Source: Zingiber officinale (taxonomy: Eukaryota > Streptophyta > Magnoliopsida > Zingiberales > Zingiberaceae). From it: DNA of 64,000 bases. Every line of letters begins with the position of its first letter. The first letter of the stretch is position 1. Below, one piece after another: positions 24,068 through 34,287 of the stretch. The DNA lies in contig NC_055988.1 in the NCBI RefSeq assembly GCF_018446385.1, positions 165,862,209 through 165,926,208 on the forward strand, given 5' to 3'. A program made the translations under genes and the position numbers. The notes beneath the pieces were generated by a model. The model ran no database searches and was not told where the DNA came from. It saw only the letters and a program-made list of their open reading frames with translations.

Positions 24068-27000
24068 CTAAGGGGAGGAGGCCGCAGGAGGTAGTCCAGC
24101 AAACTGCACAAATGGGAATTGCACCTATAGCAGTAAACAATTGTAAACTATTAAAAGGCTAGTGCGTGTTCCTGGGACAGTAAAGAGAAAGGAAATAGTG
24201 ACAAGCAAAAGTGGACCAAATATGTGATGCTTCTGCTGGCTATTAGACACAATCTGATAAAAGTTTATATGAAAAACAAAAGGTAAGGCCTGAAGAGGAT
24301 TCTTGGGGCAAAAGTGTAAAACCACAAGTACATGAAAATTTTCAAACTTGACAAAATTTACATGATAACTTTTTGAAATATTATAATGAAAGCAAAGTAT
24401 TTTTTGGTCTTCGATTTTATTTGTTTGTGCTAATACATGTATATTTTTATAAGGGAAAATGAGCAGATACCCCCACATCTCACGCCATCTTTGTTTTGAA
24501 AATTACATTATGAAGTTAATTAAAGCATAATATCCATATAAACCAAGAAGTGCATATAACAAGAAAGGTCTTCAGAAAACCATGTAGTGCACAGCATGAC
24601 CCTCATAATGAAAATTGGGAGTTTGGAAGTGAACTAAAACTATTTGGTACTCGGCTAGAATTTTATGGCTATGAAGACTACATACTGAGGTAAATACATG
24701 TCACTGCTATTTGATCTTCAGTTAGATAGATCAGATTCTCCTCCCAGATCCAGACATCCATAGGATTAGAAAGGATTTGTCAATCCTATAACTATTCGCG
24801 TAACTGATGTTTATAGTCTCCACAAGAACTAAAATTCAAAAGAGACAGTGTTTCTATAACTATAATTCAACCACCAATAAGCAGTATCTATTATAAATTT
24901 CAATCAGAATTAAAAAAATTGTGATAACTAAGATGTATATATACCTGAGAAAGTTGTGATGGCAATAATGGTGGCAATTGAGTCTCAGTCATATTGAAAC
25001 TACCAACAGAGCTACCAATTGGTGGCACAGAATTTATAGGCTAAAACAAAAAAATAAAATACAATCTTAGATAATTATAACATAAATTATCTTAGAATAA
25101 CATAAGTAAAACAAATACTAACTTGATGAATGATCCGGTCACATTGTACGCTGGCCACGCTGGAAATACTTTGATCTACACCCTGTGTTATAAAAAAACA
25201 GAATGATTTAAGTTATTCGAATTTAACAACAAATAATACCAAATAAATAAAATTTGCGAAGTTATGGAATAAAAACCATTACAATTGTTGAAACTTGATT
25301 TGTTTTCCTCGCTGCTTTTCTTTTCCTTGAAATCTTCTCTAACCCACCTTTCAACCTCTTACCTGACACCGTTTTTTTCTTCATTTTAATCCCTTTCACT
25401 CCAGTAGAGTTCCCTTCACCATTATCAAATTCCCAGGATGCTTGGCTCACATTTGATTGTTGGACATTTGATTGATTACCTTGTAACTTATCATCCACCA
25501 TCTTACACAAGCTCAACATAGCATCTTTAACAAACATGTAAGTATCATCCCTTTCTGCTGCCTTGGTAACCAATTGAACATTCAACCCACACAACTCTTT
25601 GTAACGCATGTTTTGAAGTACTTTTGGATCCAAACTAGCATTGTTGGCCATTGAATCATTAACTCCAAAATATCCAATTTTTGCTTTTCTTGTCCACCTT
25701 TTCAATACATAATCACTTGGGATCTTCATGATATTTTTCCAAGTAAATATTTTCAGAATATGAGAACACAAAATTCCAGCAAATTGATATTTTCTACAAC
25801 TACACTCAATCTTTTCATACTTCTTATCAAGTGTAACTATATGATGGTTTCTCTTTTTGTGAGGAGTAACTTTATATTTTGTAAATGTATCAACATCCTC
25901 ACAAATTTCTAGATTAGAATCATGAGATAAGCACCATTCCTGTTGAAAACACTTGTATACCTCAGGAGTATAAATTTCACTAGCATGCTTTAAAATCTCA
26001 ATTGGAAACATTAAATAGGGAACAGTTGTATTTGATTTGAAATCAGCTTTTAATTCCTCATATCGACGATCATCAAGGAGTCTTTGGAAGTGATTGAAGA
26101 AGTCTAAAAACTTGTGTTTATAAGTGACATACTTTTTCACAATACTATTCATGCTCTCACTTCTTTGGGTTGTAGTCATATCCGCACAAAACATTTGTCG
26201 TCCATATACTAAAGCCCATTTTTCCTTGATGTTGTACATGCGCCTCAACCAATCATTGTCTTCAAGTGTATACTTGGCTAACATCATGTTCCATGCTGAA
26301 ATAAAATCTTCCTCTTCATCAAAATCATATATACATGAGGCAAAATCTTTAGCAAAGTCTCTAAACATAGAAAAAACTCTACTCAAATGTATGGCAGCAT
26401 TTTGATAAATATGTCAAATGCACAAACGATGATGTGTTTCAGGCCATCTGGAAGCTAACACCTTTGCCATTGCTGCATCTTGATCTGTAAGAATAGTAGT
26501 TGGCTTTTTCTCACCCATAGCTCTAGTTAATGTATCAAATAACCACTCAAAAGTCAAACTGGTTTCATCATATAATAAAGCGGCGCCAAAAAGTATAGAT
26601 TGTTTATGATGATTAACACCTACAAACAATGCAATTGGCCGACCTTCATTGTTCTTTCTGTAGGTTGTGTCAAAGCAAATAACATCTCCAAAATTAGCAT
26701 AATCAGCTCTCATCTTAGCATCAGACCAAAAAATATTAGTAATCAAATCATCTTCATCAACTTGGATAGCATAAAAAAAATTAGGATCATCGAACTGTAT
26801 TTTTTGTAGATATTCCAATACACCCCCTGTATCCCCAACTCTCATATTTATTGTTCTTTTGGATCGCAAGTAGTTTTTATAATCCACAGGAATAAATCCT
26901 AAATTCTCCCTCCCACCAACTTGTCTCACCATAAGATCATGAGATGCTTTTGGGGGGATTCCCACATCACTTGCCATCTCAATCTGTATTGCTGCAGAAG

Positions 27001-27559
27001 AAGATATATTCCTATGACTTCTATAGAGGTGCGCTTTGTTTGGACTTGAGAGAATATGATTATGCTCTTTAACAAACTGTACCACAGTAAACTTGCTTTT
27101 TTTCCGATTACAAATCTTCATTTTAGCCTCACAACCAAACCTTGTTTCATCACGACTTGCTTTGACATAAAGATCTCTTTTGTCTTTTCCTCTTTTACCT
27201 TGGGCACAACAATAAAAAAACCCTATCAAGTAAGTTACCCGATTCATCCTTGTGAATTCTACCTCTCCTTACACCAAATCCAACCTTTTTAGCATATGTC
27301 AAATAAAATTGATATGCATCTTCTTCTGTCTCAAATTCTAATCTCATTTGTGGTATATCCAAATCTGTTTCAATGTTCAAGCCTATACAATCAAACAAAC
27401 AAAGCAAAATGACTAAAAAGGAAAATTTGATATACTAAAGCTCAATACATTCCCAATATGATTTTTATTACCTTCGGCAATAACATCAAAGTCACCTTCC
27501 TGAATATCCTCATTTCCTTCAAAATTCAAACGACGACAACTTGTAGATTCACCCTCCAT
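24068..27559 (-). pseudogene. FAR1/FRS-type MULE transposase gene, 5 exons, two lesions
   Basis: Exons (minus): 27559-27472, 27382-25283, 25182-25123, 25040-24945 and 24124-24068. All junctions are GT-AG and in frame, about 800 codons in total. Order of domains: FAR1 DNA-binding region (FETEEDAYQFYLTYAKKVGF, then CCAQGKRGKDKRDLY and FGCEAKM); MULE/DDE transposase (CFDTTYRKNNEGRPIALF, later TILTDQDAAMA); SWIM zinc finger (CSCRKYQFAGILCSHI near 25800-25750). Two breaks: an extra T in a T7 run at about 27208-27214 shifts the frame just before the CCAQGKRG segment, and TGA at 26416-26414 replaces the Trp normally present in H-R-L-C-x-W-H-I-Y-Q-N. The ATG follows an acceptor (TTTTTTTTACAG) by 17 nt, pointing to an upstream leader exon. 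The rest is well kept, so damage is recent or a sequencing artefact. Confidence 0.88.
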
Positions 27560-28185
27560 GATAATTACTTTGATCCTGTAAAAAAAATTCTATTTAGAGG
27601 GAAAAAAAACAACCACAAAAGTAGCATCTAAAAACAATGATTTTATGTCAAATTACTGCATGGTCAACTTCTCTTTAGTTATCAAATGCTCCAGCTCCTA
27701 CCAAGAATAGTAATTAACTAAGAACCAGAATTCCCCGGTAAATATAAAATCAATTCATAAAGTGAGACTTAATCTGTTGTTGTAGTAGTTAAGTACATTG
27801 GATGAAAAAGGAAGCTGGAAGTGGCCCATACTTTTGGTTAAAATTTTTGTGCACTGAATACTACATCTGTGCATACTCTTGGTTAATAATTGCTTAGCAG
27901 AAAGCTCAAAGTTATATCACAATTGAATACGATGAGAAAAATAAAAATGTTCATGAACTGGCAGAGCTTGAGCTTAGCAGAAGGGCGTTATATGTCAATC
28001 TGGCATGCATAAACTTTTAAATAGGAAGGAACACACTGAGGAAAGCTTAAACTTGAACATGTACCAACAGTTGAAACTGCAGCACCACAGGCCTCTTCAA
28101 GGGATGCAGATTTAGAATAAGGCCATCAAGAGGCAACTGAAGAGAAAGGTCTGAAGAGACTTTGTTGGGAAAGGAAAATAGGGAA

Positions 28186-29005
28186 AGGCATGCAGTTCAG
28201 TTTTGCTCGATTAATTTTAGAGAATGATGGGTCAGTAAAGGTGACTAGTAGCAAATCTCAGCAATTTTGTTTTAATATAATACAACATAATAGGGTAAAG
28301 CAATGACAAAGCTATGAACTCATGAGAAAATAACCCTCATGTTATTCAATTTGCTGTAACTTCTAACGAAAAAATTCTGAAGTTGATAGTAGAAAACATA
28401 AAACACAGACTTAGCTGATCAAAAACAATGCAAAACCTAGAAGCAATAGCAGCACATACAAATGATTATTCAATTAAACTAGCTGAACCAGAGGTTGTTC
28501 TTAACTCGGTGGAATCCTCTTCATTGTGAATGATTAAATTACAGATATTGATGAATGTTTGAACAAGGTATTACATCAAGGTACTGATCGAGCTTGAACT
28601 TAGCAGAGGAAAGCTTATTAAATACGAAGGAACACACTGAGGAAAGCTCAAACATATACCAACAGTTGAAATCAGCCTCCAACAGCGGCAGAGCTTGGGC
28701 TGTCGCTGGTCGCGGGCAGGGCTGGACCTCAGAGGAGTAAGTTGGAACTGTAATAGGTCGCCGGAGTTGGATTCCTGCGTGAGTCAGGGCTGTTGGAGGC
28801 CGTTGCCGGCAGGAGGATAGGGCTGCTCCTCCTCTTCGTTTGGCTCACACTGGTCGCGGACGCGGGGACGACAAACGCCGCTAGGGCTCTTCGTTTGGCT
28901 GCTCGCTGCCTCTTTCTTTTCTGCGTGAGTTGGGTTTCCAGCACGCACGTGCTTTGCACGTGAATCCTTCTTATGTGGAATTTGTGGTCCAGAGGATCCG
29001 AACTG
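28186..29005 (-). repeat. Right terminal inverted repeat of the MULE
   Basis: About 820 bp, inverse of the left TIR. It carries about 110 bp not in the left copy (about 28342-28470), with a short repeat of 'ttcaatt' at its edges. It lies upstream of the transposase gene, so it probably contains its promoter and leader exon. A further subterminal similarity (27955-28015 compared with 21590-21655) lies inside the TIR proper. Confidence 0.93.
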
Positions 29006-29186
29006 CCTGACTTGAGCGTCGGAGGGCCTGACCCGGGGACTTTTTCCCTGGGTTTTGGTCTCTAACGTGAAGAGGGGGATCGTCTGAGTGTGCGCAGGGT
29101 CCTGCACCAGCGTCAGCCACCCGTGGGAGCCGAATCACCTACGACTTTCCGTCAACGCCCAATCCACCGCGACCAGCCTCCGTCCG

Positions 29187-29338
29187 ACCCAGCTTCCGGA
29201 CCAGCGCCATCGCCACCGGTCTCGGACCGGAGTATCATTACTGGTCCCGGACCAGCGCCATCGCCACCGGTCTCGGACCGGAGTATCATTACTGGTCCCG
29301 GACCAGCGCCATCGCCACCGGTCTCAGACCGGAGTACC
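29187..29338 (+). repeat. 51-bp unit, three tandem copies at the 5' LTR/leader junction
   Basis: The unit is TTACTGGTCCCGGACCAGCG followed by 'ccatcgccaccggtctcggaccggagtatca'. Copies end at 29237 and 29288, with the third merging into the 132-bp array near 29338. It contains the inverted repeats GGTCCCGGACC and 'ccggtctcggaccgg'. The 3' LTR of element G lacks it and ends CCGGACGGGATCA. A canonical initiator-Met primer binding site is not visible here. Confidence 0.8.
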
Positions 29339-30475
29339 CAGACTCTCGCCTCAGTGCGAGTTATAAGTGAGCTCTGCTCTCACGCCCAACGACCTTTCAG
29401 GCCGGCTCCCATGCGAGAATTAAAAGTGAGCCCTGCGTTCACGCCCAACGACCTTTTAGGTCGGTAGCCCCAGACTCTCGCCTCAGTGCGAGTTATAAGT
29501 GAGCTCTACTCTCACGCACAACGACCTTTCGGGTCGGCTCCCATGCGAGAATTAAAAGTGAGCCCTGCGCTCACGCCCAACGACCTTTTAGGTCGGTAGC
29601 CCCAGACTTTCGCCTCAGTGCGAGTTATAAGTGAGCTCTGCTCTCACGCCCAACGACCTTTCAGGTCGGCTCCCATGCGAGAATTAAAAGTGAGCCCTGC
29701 GCTCACGCCCAACGACCTTTAGGTCGGTGGCCCAGACTCTCGCCTCGGTCACGAGTTATAAGTGAGCTCTGCTCACGCCCAACGACCTTCGGGCTCCCCA
29801 TGCGAGAATTAAAAGTGAGCCCTGCGCTCACGCCCAACGACCTTTTAGGTCGGTAGCCCCAGACTCTCGCCTCAGTGCGAGTTATAAGTGAGCTCTGCTC
29901 TCACGCCCAACGACCTTTCAGGTCGGCTCCCATGCGAGAATTAAAAGTGAGCTCTGCGCTCACGCCCAACGACCTTTCAGGTCGGTAGCCCCAGACTCTC
30001 GCCGCAGTGCGAGTTATAAGTGAGCTCTGTCCTCACGCCCAACGACCTTTTTAGGTCGGCTCCCATGCGAGAATTAAAAGTGAGCCCTGTGCTCACGCCC
30101 AACGACCTTTTAGGTCGGTAGCCCCAAACTCTCGCCTCAGTGCGAGTTATAAGTGAGCTCTGCTCTCACGCCCAACGACCTTTCAGGTCGGCTCCCATGC
30201 GAGAATTAAAAGTGAGCCCTGCGCTCACGCCCAACGACCTTTTAGGTCGATAGTCCCAGACTCTCGCCTCAGTGCGAGTTATAAGTGAGCTCTGCTCTCA
30301 CGCTCAACGACCTTTCAGGTCGGCTCCCATGCAAGAATTAAAAGTGAGTCATGCGCTCACGCCCAACGACCTTTTAGGTCGGTAGTCCCAGACTCTCGCC
30401 TCAGCGCGAGTTATAAGTGAGCTCTGCTCTCACGCCCAACGACCTTTCAGGTCGGCTCCCATGCGAGCATTAAAA
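29339..30475 (+). repeat. 132-bp tandem array, about 8.6 copies, in element G
   Basis: Units begin 'cagactctcgcctcagtgcg' at 29339, 29471, 29603, 29733, 29860, 29992, 30124, 30257 and 30389; spacing is 127-133 bp. Each unit is made of two related halves, each ending in a palindrome-like CGACCTTTTAGGTCG or CGACCTTTCAGGTCG, with 'gtgagctctgc' and 'gtgagccctgcg' in between. No coding potential. It occupies the leader region of the retrotransposon. Confidence 0.95.
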
Positions 30476-30956
30476 GTCAACCCCCCTGCGAAAATCATAA
30501 GCGAGCTCGGTGCCCACACCTGACTGCCTTTCTGAGGGATTCGCCTCGCATTGAGCGAAGCATTTCTAATAATCAGGTCAGCTACATCTGGCTTTATTTT
30601 ACGCAAATTGTAAATATGCAGCAAATACGTAGGGCAAAGGATGCGAGTGGCCATCTACCCTACTCCTACAGCGTCAATATTAACTACAAAATCAGGTTTT
30701 GCACGTCCACTACAGTTTTTAAGCTTTATATCAGTTATATTATCCAAAATTCATACATGAAAAGGAATCATGAATCGATTCTGGGCTCTTACATACGGGC
30801 CAGTTTCTAAAAAATGCTTGCTAGATGAAAATTGAGCAGGAAAGACTATGCCAAAAGGGGACGGATATGTGAGCACAGCAGCACAGTTCAATGAGAAGGT
30901 GATACAGCCAAGGCCACAAGCGGGAACGCCTTGTGACAAAGGAGCCACCGAGACAA

Positions 30957-31448
30957 CTATTCCCCAGGCCAGCTGTGACTCGTGGAAGGGATTGGCCATG
31001 GAGAATGAGCACTTCCGCGTGAAAACCTGTCGGGAGACTCAGGGACATCCAAAGCCCGAGCCAGCTCCGCATGTAAGGAGTCAATGACTGCTTGTTGCTG
31101 GGCGATCGTGTCTTGTTTGACATCAAGGCACGTGCGGAGAAGGGATAACTCCGCCTCGTGCTCTCGCTTCAAGCGTTCTTGGAGGCTAAGTTGGCGCTGC
31201 AGGCTAGCCTGGCATTCCTCTTTCCTCGCCTTCTCCGCATGCACACAATGCTTCGCGACACGATACTGGGCTTCCATGGAGTGCAGGGCAGCTGTCTGGC
31301 GAGCGCATTCCTGGGACACGCGCTCGAGTTCACGTTCTCTCGCGACGAGCAGCGAGGTGAGTTGATTTATCAGCGTTTGGGAGGGCGGCTGATCAACTTC
31401 GTCGGAGGAAGGAGAATGCATCGCGGAGGGAGGAAGTTGGCAGGACAC
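30957..31448 (-). CDS. Antisense coiled-coil ORF in retrotransposon G
   Basis: A 163-residue ORF on the strand opposite to the retrotransposon, between the tandem array and the 3' LTR. Residues about 25-135 are rich in Glu, Arg, Gln and Leu with heptad character (LTSLLVARERELERVSQECA, LSLQERLKREHEAELSLL, QQAVIDSLHAELARAL), so a coiled coil is likely. The ends are Ser/Pro-rich. A TATA box (CTATAAAGAG, minus strand, 31523-31516) lies about 70 nt upstream of the ATG. Extra antisense ORFs between pol and the 3' LTR are known in some plant Ty3/gypsy elements such as Grande and Retand. I recognise no family. It could be a fortuitous ORF. Confidence 0.5.
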   Translation of the reverse strand: MSCQLPPSAMHSPSSDEVDQPPSQTLINQLTSLLVARERELERVSQECARQTAALHSMEAQYRVAKHCVHAEKARKEECQASLQRQLSLQERLKREHEAELSLLRTCLDVKQDTIAQQQAVIDSLHAELARALDVPESPDRFSRGSAHSPWPIPSTSHSWPGE

Positions 31449-31515
31449 GGGTTGGCAAGAGAAAATAGGAAAGCAGAATTGAAGAAGGATGGAGTGAAGA
31501 AGTGATCGTGAGGCT

Positions 31516-31523
31516 CTTTATAG
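31516..31523 (-). promoter_or_regulatory. TATA box of the antisense ORF
   Basis: The minus strand reads CTCTATAAAGAGCC. It is about 70 nt upstream of the ORF start at 31448, which would leave a 5' UTR of about 40 nt. Confidence 0.5.
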
Positions 31524-31672
31524 AGGAGGCGGGTGGCCAAGTCAAAGCAAATACGTGGGAATGGTGCCCCAAGCGACTGGCGACGCAATAAAGGAGGCAT
31601 GGTATCCCAGGTGACGCGACACAAAGGTTGATGTGAGAGCCCAGGCAACGTGACGCAAGAGATATGCGCGCA

Positions 31673-31815
31673 GAGATATGCTGAGATCACAAGGATATGC
31701 TGAGGCAGAAACACAGAGATATGCTGAGGTTCCAGAGATATGCTGAGATCACAAGGATATGCTGAGGCAGAAACACAGAGATATGCTGAGGTTCCAGAGA
31801 TATGCTGAGGTCATA
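31673..31815 (+). repeat. Short tandem repeats 'agatatgctgag'
   Basis: Eight or so copies of GATATGCTGAG with short spacers; a longer block of about 63 bp ('tcacaaggatatgctgaggc', then 'agaaacacagagatatgctgaggttccaga') is duplicated. It lies just upstream of the polypurine tract of element G. Confidence 0.85.
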
Positions 31816-31882
31816 GAGATGGGCGGAGGTCTAGTCAGTCAGACTGTCGTCCTCCTTCGACTAGACTTGTGGGGGAGGCTTG

Positions 31883-33307
31883 TGATACGGTTGGCGATGG
31901 AGGGGCCCAAGAGGAAAGGATTAGAAAAGTCAATGTCATATGGCCGTCAAAAGTCAAGAGGATGTGACAGTCAATAGTCAAGGCAACTTGGCGGTCGAAT
32001 AGTCAAGCTGACGGGGCAGTCAGAGTTGAGCATAGGGGGTAGCCAAGGGCCAGGCAGACTTGTTCATCGAAGGGGCAGAGCTGTAGGAGAACGAAGAGAG
32101 GCGACAGGGGGAACACCAGGCACAGGTCGGGATCGGTAAAGCTGTATAGAGGCAGCTCGGTCTGCAGGTCCACCATTCGAAGGCCCGGGAGTGCAAGTCA
32201 CAAATCACAGGTCGGACGCGGCAGAGCTGTGTAGAGACGGTTTGGTCGGCAGGTCTGCGAGTCGAAGGATCGAAAGTGCAAGTTACGAATGATCTACAGA
32301 CCTACGGTAGAGGGCCAGGAAATACAAAGCACAGAGGTAGGTCGGAAGCGGCAGAACCGGGCAGAGGCAGGTCGAGATCGGCAGAGCTGAGCAGAAGAGG
32401 CGAGGCCGGTGCAAGTCACAATGGATCGGAGAAGCTAAGTAGTGCGGGTGCAGAGAATCTCAACGGTCCATCGAGGATAATCATTACATTCCAATAGTGC
32501 GAGCGAAGGCGAGATCGGCAGAGCTGAGCAGAAGCAGTTCGATCTACAGGCCTGCGGTAGAGGGCCAGGAAATACAAAGCATAGAGGCAGGTCGGGATCG
32601 GCAGAGCTGAGCAGAGTCAGCCCGTCTGGCAGGTAACACTTAGAGGCTAGAGTCGATCAGAAGAGGCGAGGCCGGTGCAAGTCACAATGGATCGGAGAAG
32701 CTAAGTAGTGCGGGTGTGGAGAATCTCAACGGTCCGTCGAGGATAATCATTACATTCCAATAGTGCGAGTGAAGGCGGAGGTTCCTAAAACGAAAAGATG
32801 CCCTCACAACCAGTAGCAGCCTGCCAGCTGTTCATCACTACAAGACAAAACTCATGTGCGAAGGCGGAGGTCCCTAAACAGAAAGATGCTTTCACGACAA
32901 ATGGCAGTACGACAGGTGTCCGGGACTAGAGGACAAAGCCCAGCGTCTAACGTTTTCTGACAGGAGGACAGGTTCTAAGAGAGGGGGACGCATAAAAAGG
33001 GGGAGATCCCTCGTACGCAGGTATGCGCACACATTCCCTCGTCACTTTTTTCCACAACTGTTTTTTCTTCTTCTTCTCTCTGCTTTTTTCTGGGGAAAAA
33101 AGGACCTGACTTGAGCGTCGGAGGGCCTGACCCGGGGACTTTTTCCCTGGGTTTTGGTCTCTAACGTGAAGAGGGGGATCGTCTGAGTATGCGCAGGGTC
33201 CTGCAGCAGCGTCAGCCACCCGTGGGAGCCGAATCACCTACGACTTTCCGTCAACGCCCAGTCCACCGCGACCAGCCTCCGTCCGACCCAACTTCCGGAC
33301 GGGATCA
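31883..33307 (+). repeat. 3' LTR of element G (uninterrupted)
   Basis: 1425 bp, TGATACGG...GGGATCA. It is near-identical to the 5' LTR outside the variable tandem units. At 33105-33113 it carries the empty MULE target CCTGACTTG. A TATA-like GCATAAAAAGGGGG is at about 32989-33002. Confidence 0.9.
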
Positions 33308-34287
33308 GTGATGAAGCGAGAAGGATGTGCATGACCCTTCCGAGGGGCGAGAAGCCGAAGCGGAAGACTGCTCGAGAAAAGAAGGTCAGAGTTGAGTTCA
33401 GGTAAGCTTAACTTTGGATGGCCAAAAAATTACCCAAGCGATCAAAGCGGAAGACCGGACAAAGTCAACTTGAGTTGACCTTGTCCGGACGCCTAGACCA
33501 AGTCCAGGAGCTCGAAGTTCGGGCGCTCGGAGCTGGTCCGGGTGCACGGACCACTTTGGTGCCGAACGGGCGCCTCATCATAGTGGATCAACTTCGGGTC
33601 CATGTCAGCAGCGGTTTGGGTGCTCAAAGATGGTTCGGGCATCTAGGAGTGGATAAATACTTTATCCCTTTACCATTGTGAAGCGATTTAAGACAACTAG
33701 TTAGGCGACCAGCCGGGGGCGCTCGAACTCGGTCCAAGAGTCCGAATCGCACCACGTCATCAAACGATTACTTCGACTAATGAGCATATAAAAGGAGCCA
33801 TAGTGTTCAAGATTTTAACATAACACTTCTGCATTTCAAATTGTTTATTTAGTTTACATTGTTTATACTTCCAATGCTTGTAAAAGGGTTCTCCGCTTAC
33901 GACAAAAGAAGAATTTTGCTAGTGCTTTCAATGCCTTGAATTAATAACTTTCTCAATTATAACCAAGTAAAATATGTTGGTGCATGTTACACTAATAATC
34001 AGGTTTTGATATATGACAAATAGGTTAAAGTTAGATATGTTATTTGTCTAACTTTTTACCGAGCGTGCAGGACTTGATGAGTCTAGAGGACTGAAACGTC
34101 AAGACTGAAATCCAACTAGGTTAATAGATGACACAAAGTATAAATTGATTGAGACCTGGCATAAGGAAGTTTAGTTGGGTTGACAACTGACTGAAGTCCA
34201 GATTGATTGAATTCTGGAAGGAAGTCACAGTGGGTCAAGGAACCTGACATCAAGGAAGTATGTGATTGGTAAGTAAGTACTAGAGGA

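Larger units (their letters stand above)
20795..29005. mobile_element. Mutator-like element (MULE), 8211 bp, with long TIRs and 9-bp TSD
   Basis: The left end reads CAGTTCGGATCCTCTGGACC and the right end is its inverse (...GGATCCGAACTG). The 9-mer CCTGACTTG is directly repeated at 20786-20794 and 29006-29014; 9 bp is the Mutator TSD length. The uninterrupted site is present in the 3' LTR of element G at 33105-33113, where CCTGACTTG passes straight into AGCGTCGG. The element holds a FAR1/FRS-type transposase gene (-), a GRF zinc-finger gene (+) and a probable captured host fragment. The genes converge from the two TIRs, as in MuDR. The transposase frame is broken twice. Confidence 0.95.
19493..29237 (+). 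repeat. 5' LTR of element G, split by the MULE
   Basis: LTR sequence runs 19493-20794 and resumes at 29015 after the MULE and its second TSD copy (29006-29014). The left part carries about four degenerate tandem units ('ctacagacctacggtagagg', 'aaatacaaagcacagagg', 'ggcagagctgagcagaagc') at about 19890-20300; the 3' LTR has fewer. A TATA-like GCATAAAAAGGGGG (20670-20683) fits an LTR promoter. The 3' boundary is uncertain, about 29237 or 29288, because a 51-bp unit is triplicated there. Confidence 0.75.
19493..33307 (+). mobile_element. LTR retrotransposon G without gag-pol (LARD-like), interrupted by a MULE
   Basis: The 3' LTR starts TGATACGGTTGGCG at 31883 and ends GGGATCA at 33307. The 5' LTR starts with the same sequence at 19493. 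The 5-mer GTGAT flanks the whole element at 19488-19492 and 33308-33312. A polypurine tract (GTGGGGGAGGCTTG) sits directly before the 3' LTR. The interior (about 29240-31882) is only about 2.6 kb. It holds a 132-bp tandem array, a short antisense ORF and small repeats, but no gag, protease, reverse transcriptase or integrase. It must therefore have depended on another element for movement. Orientation is taken from the polypurine tract. Confidence 0.88.

Noticed and set aside
29339..30475. Possible CRISPR-like array
   Set aside because: The whole 132-bp unit repeats without unique spacers, and the context is a plant retrotransposon. It is a tandem satellite.
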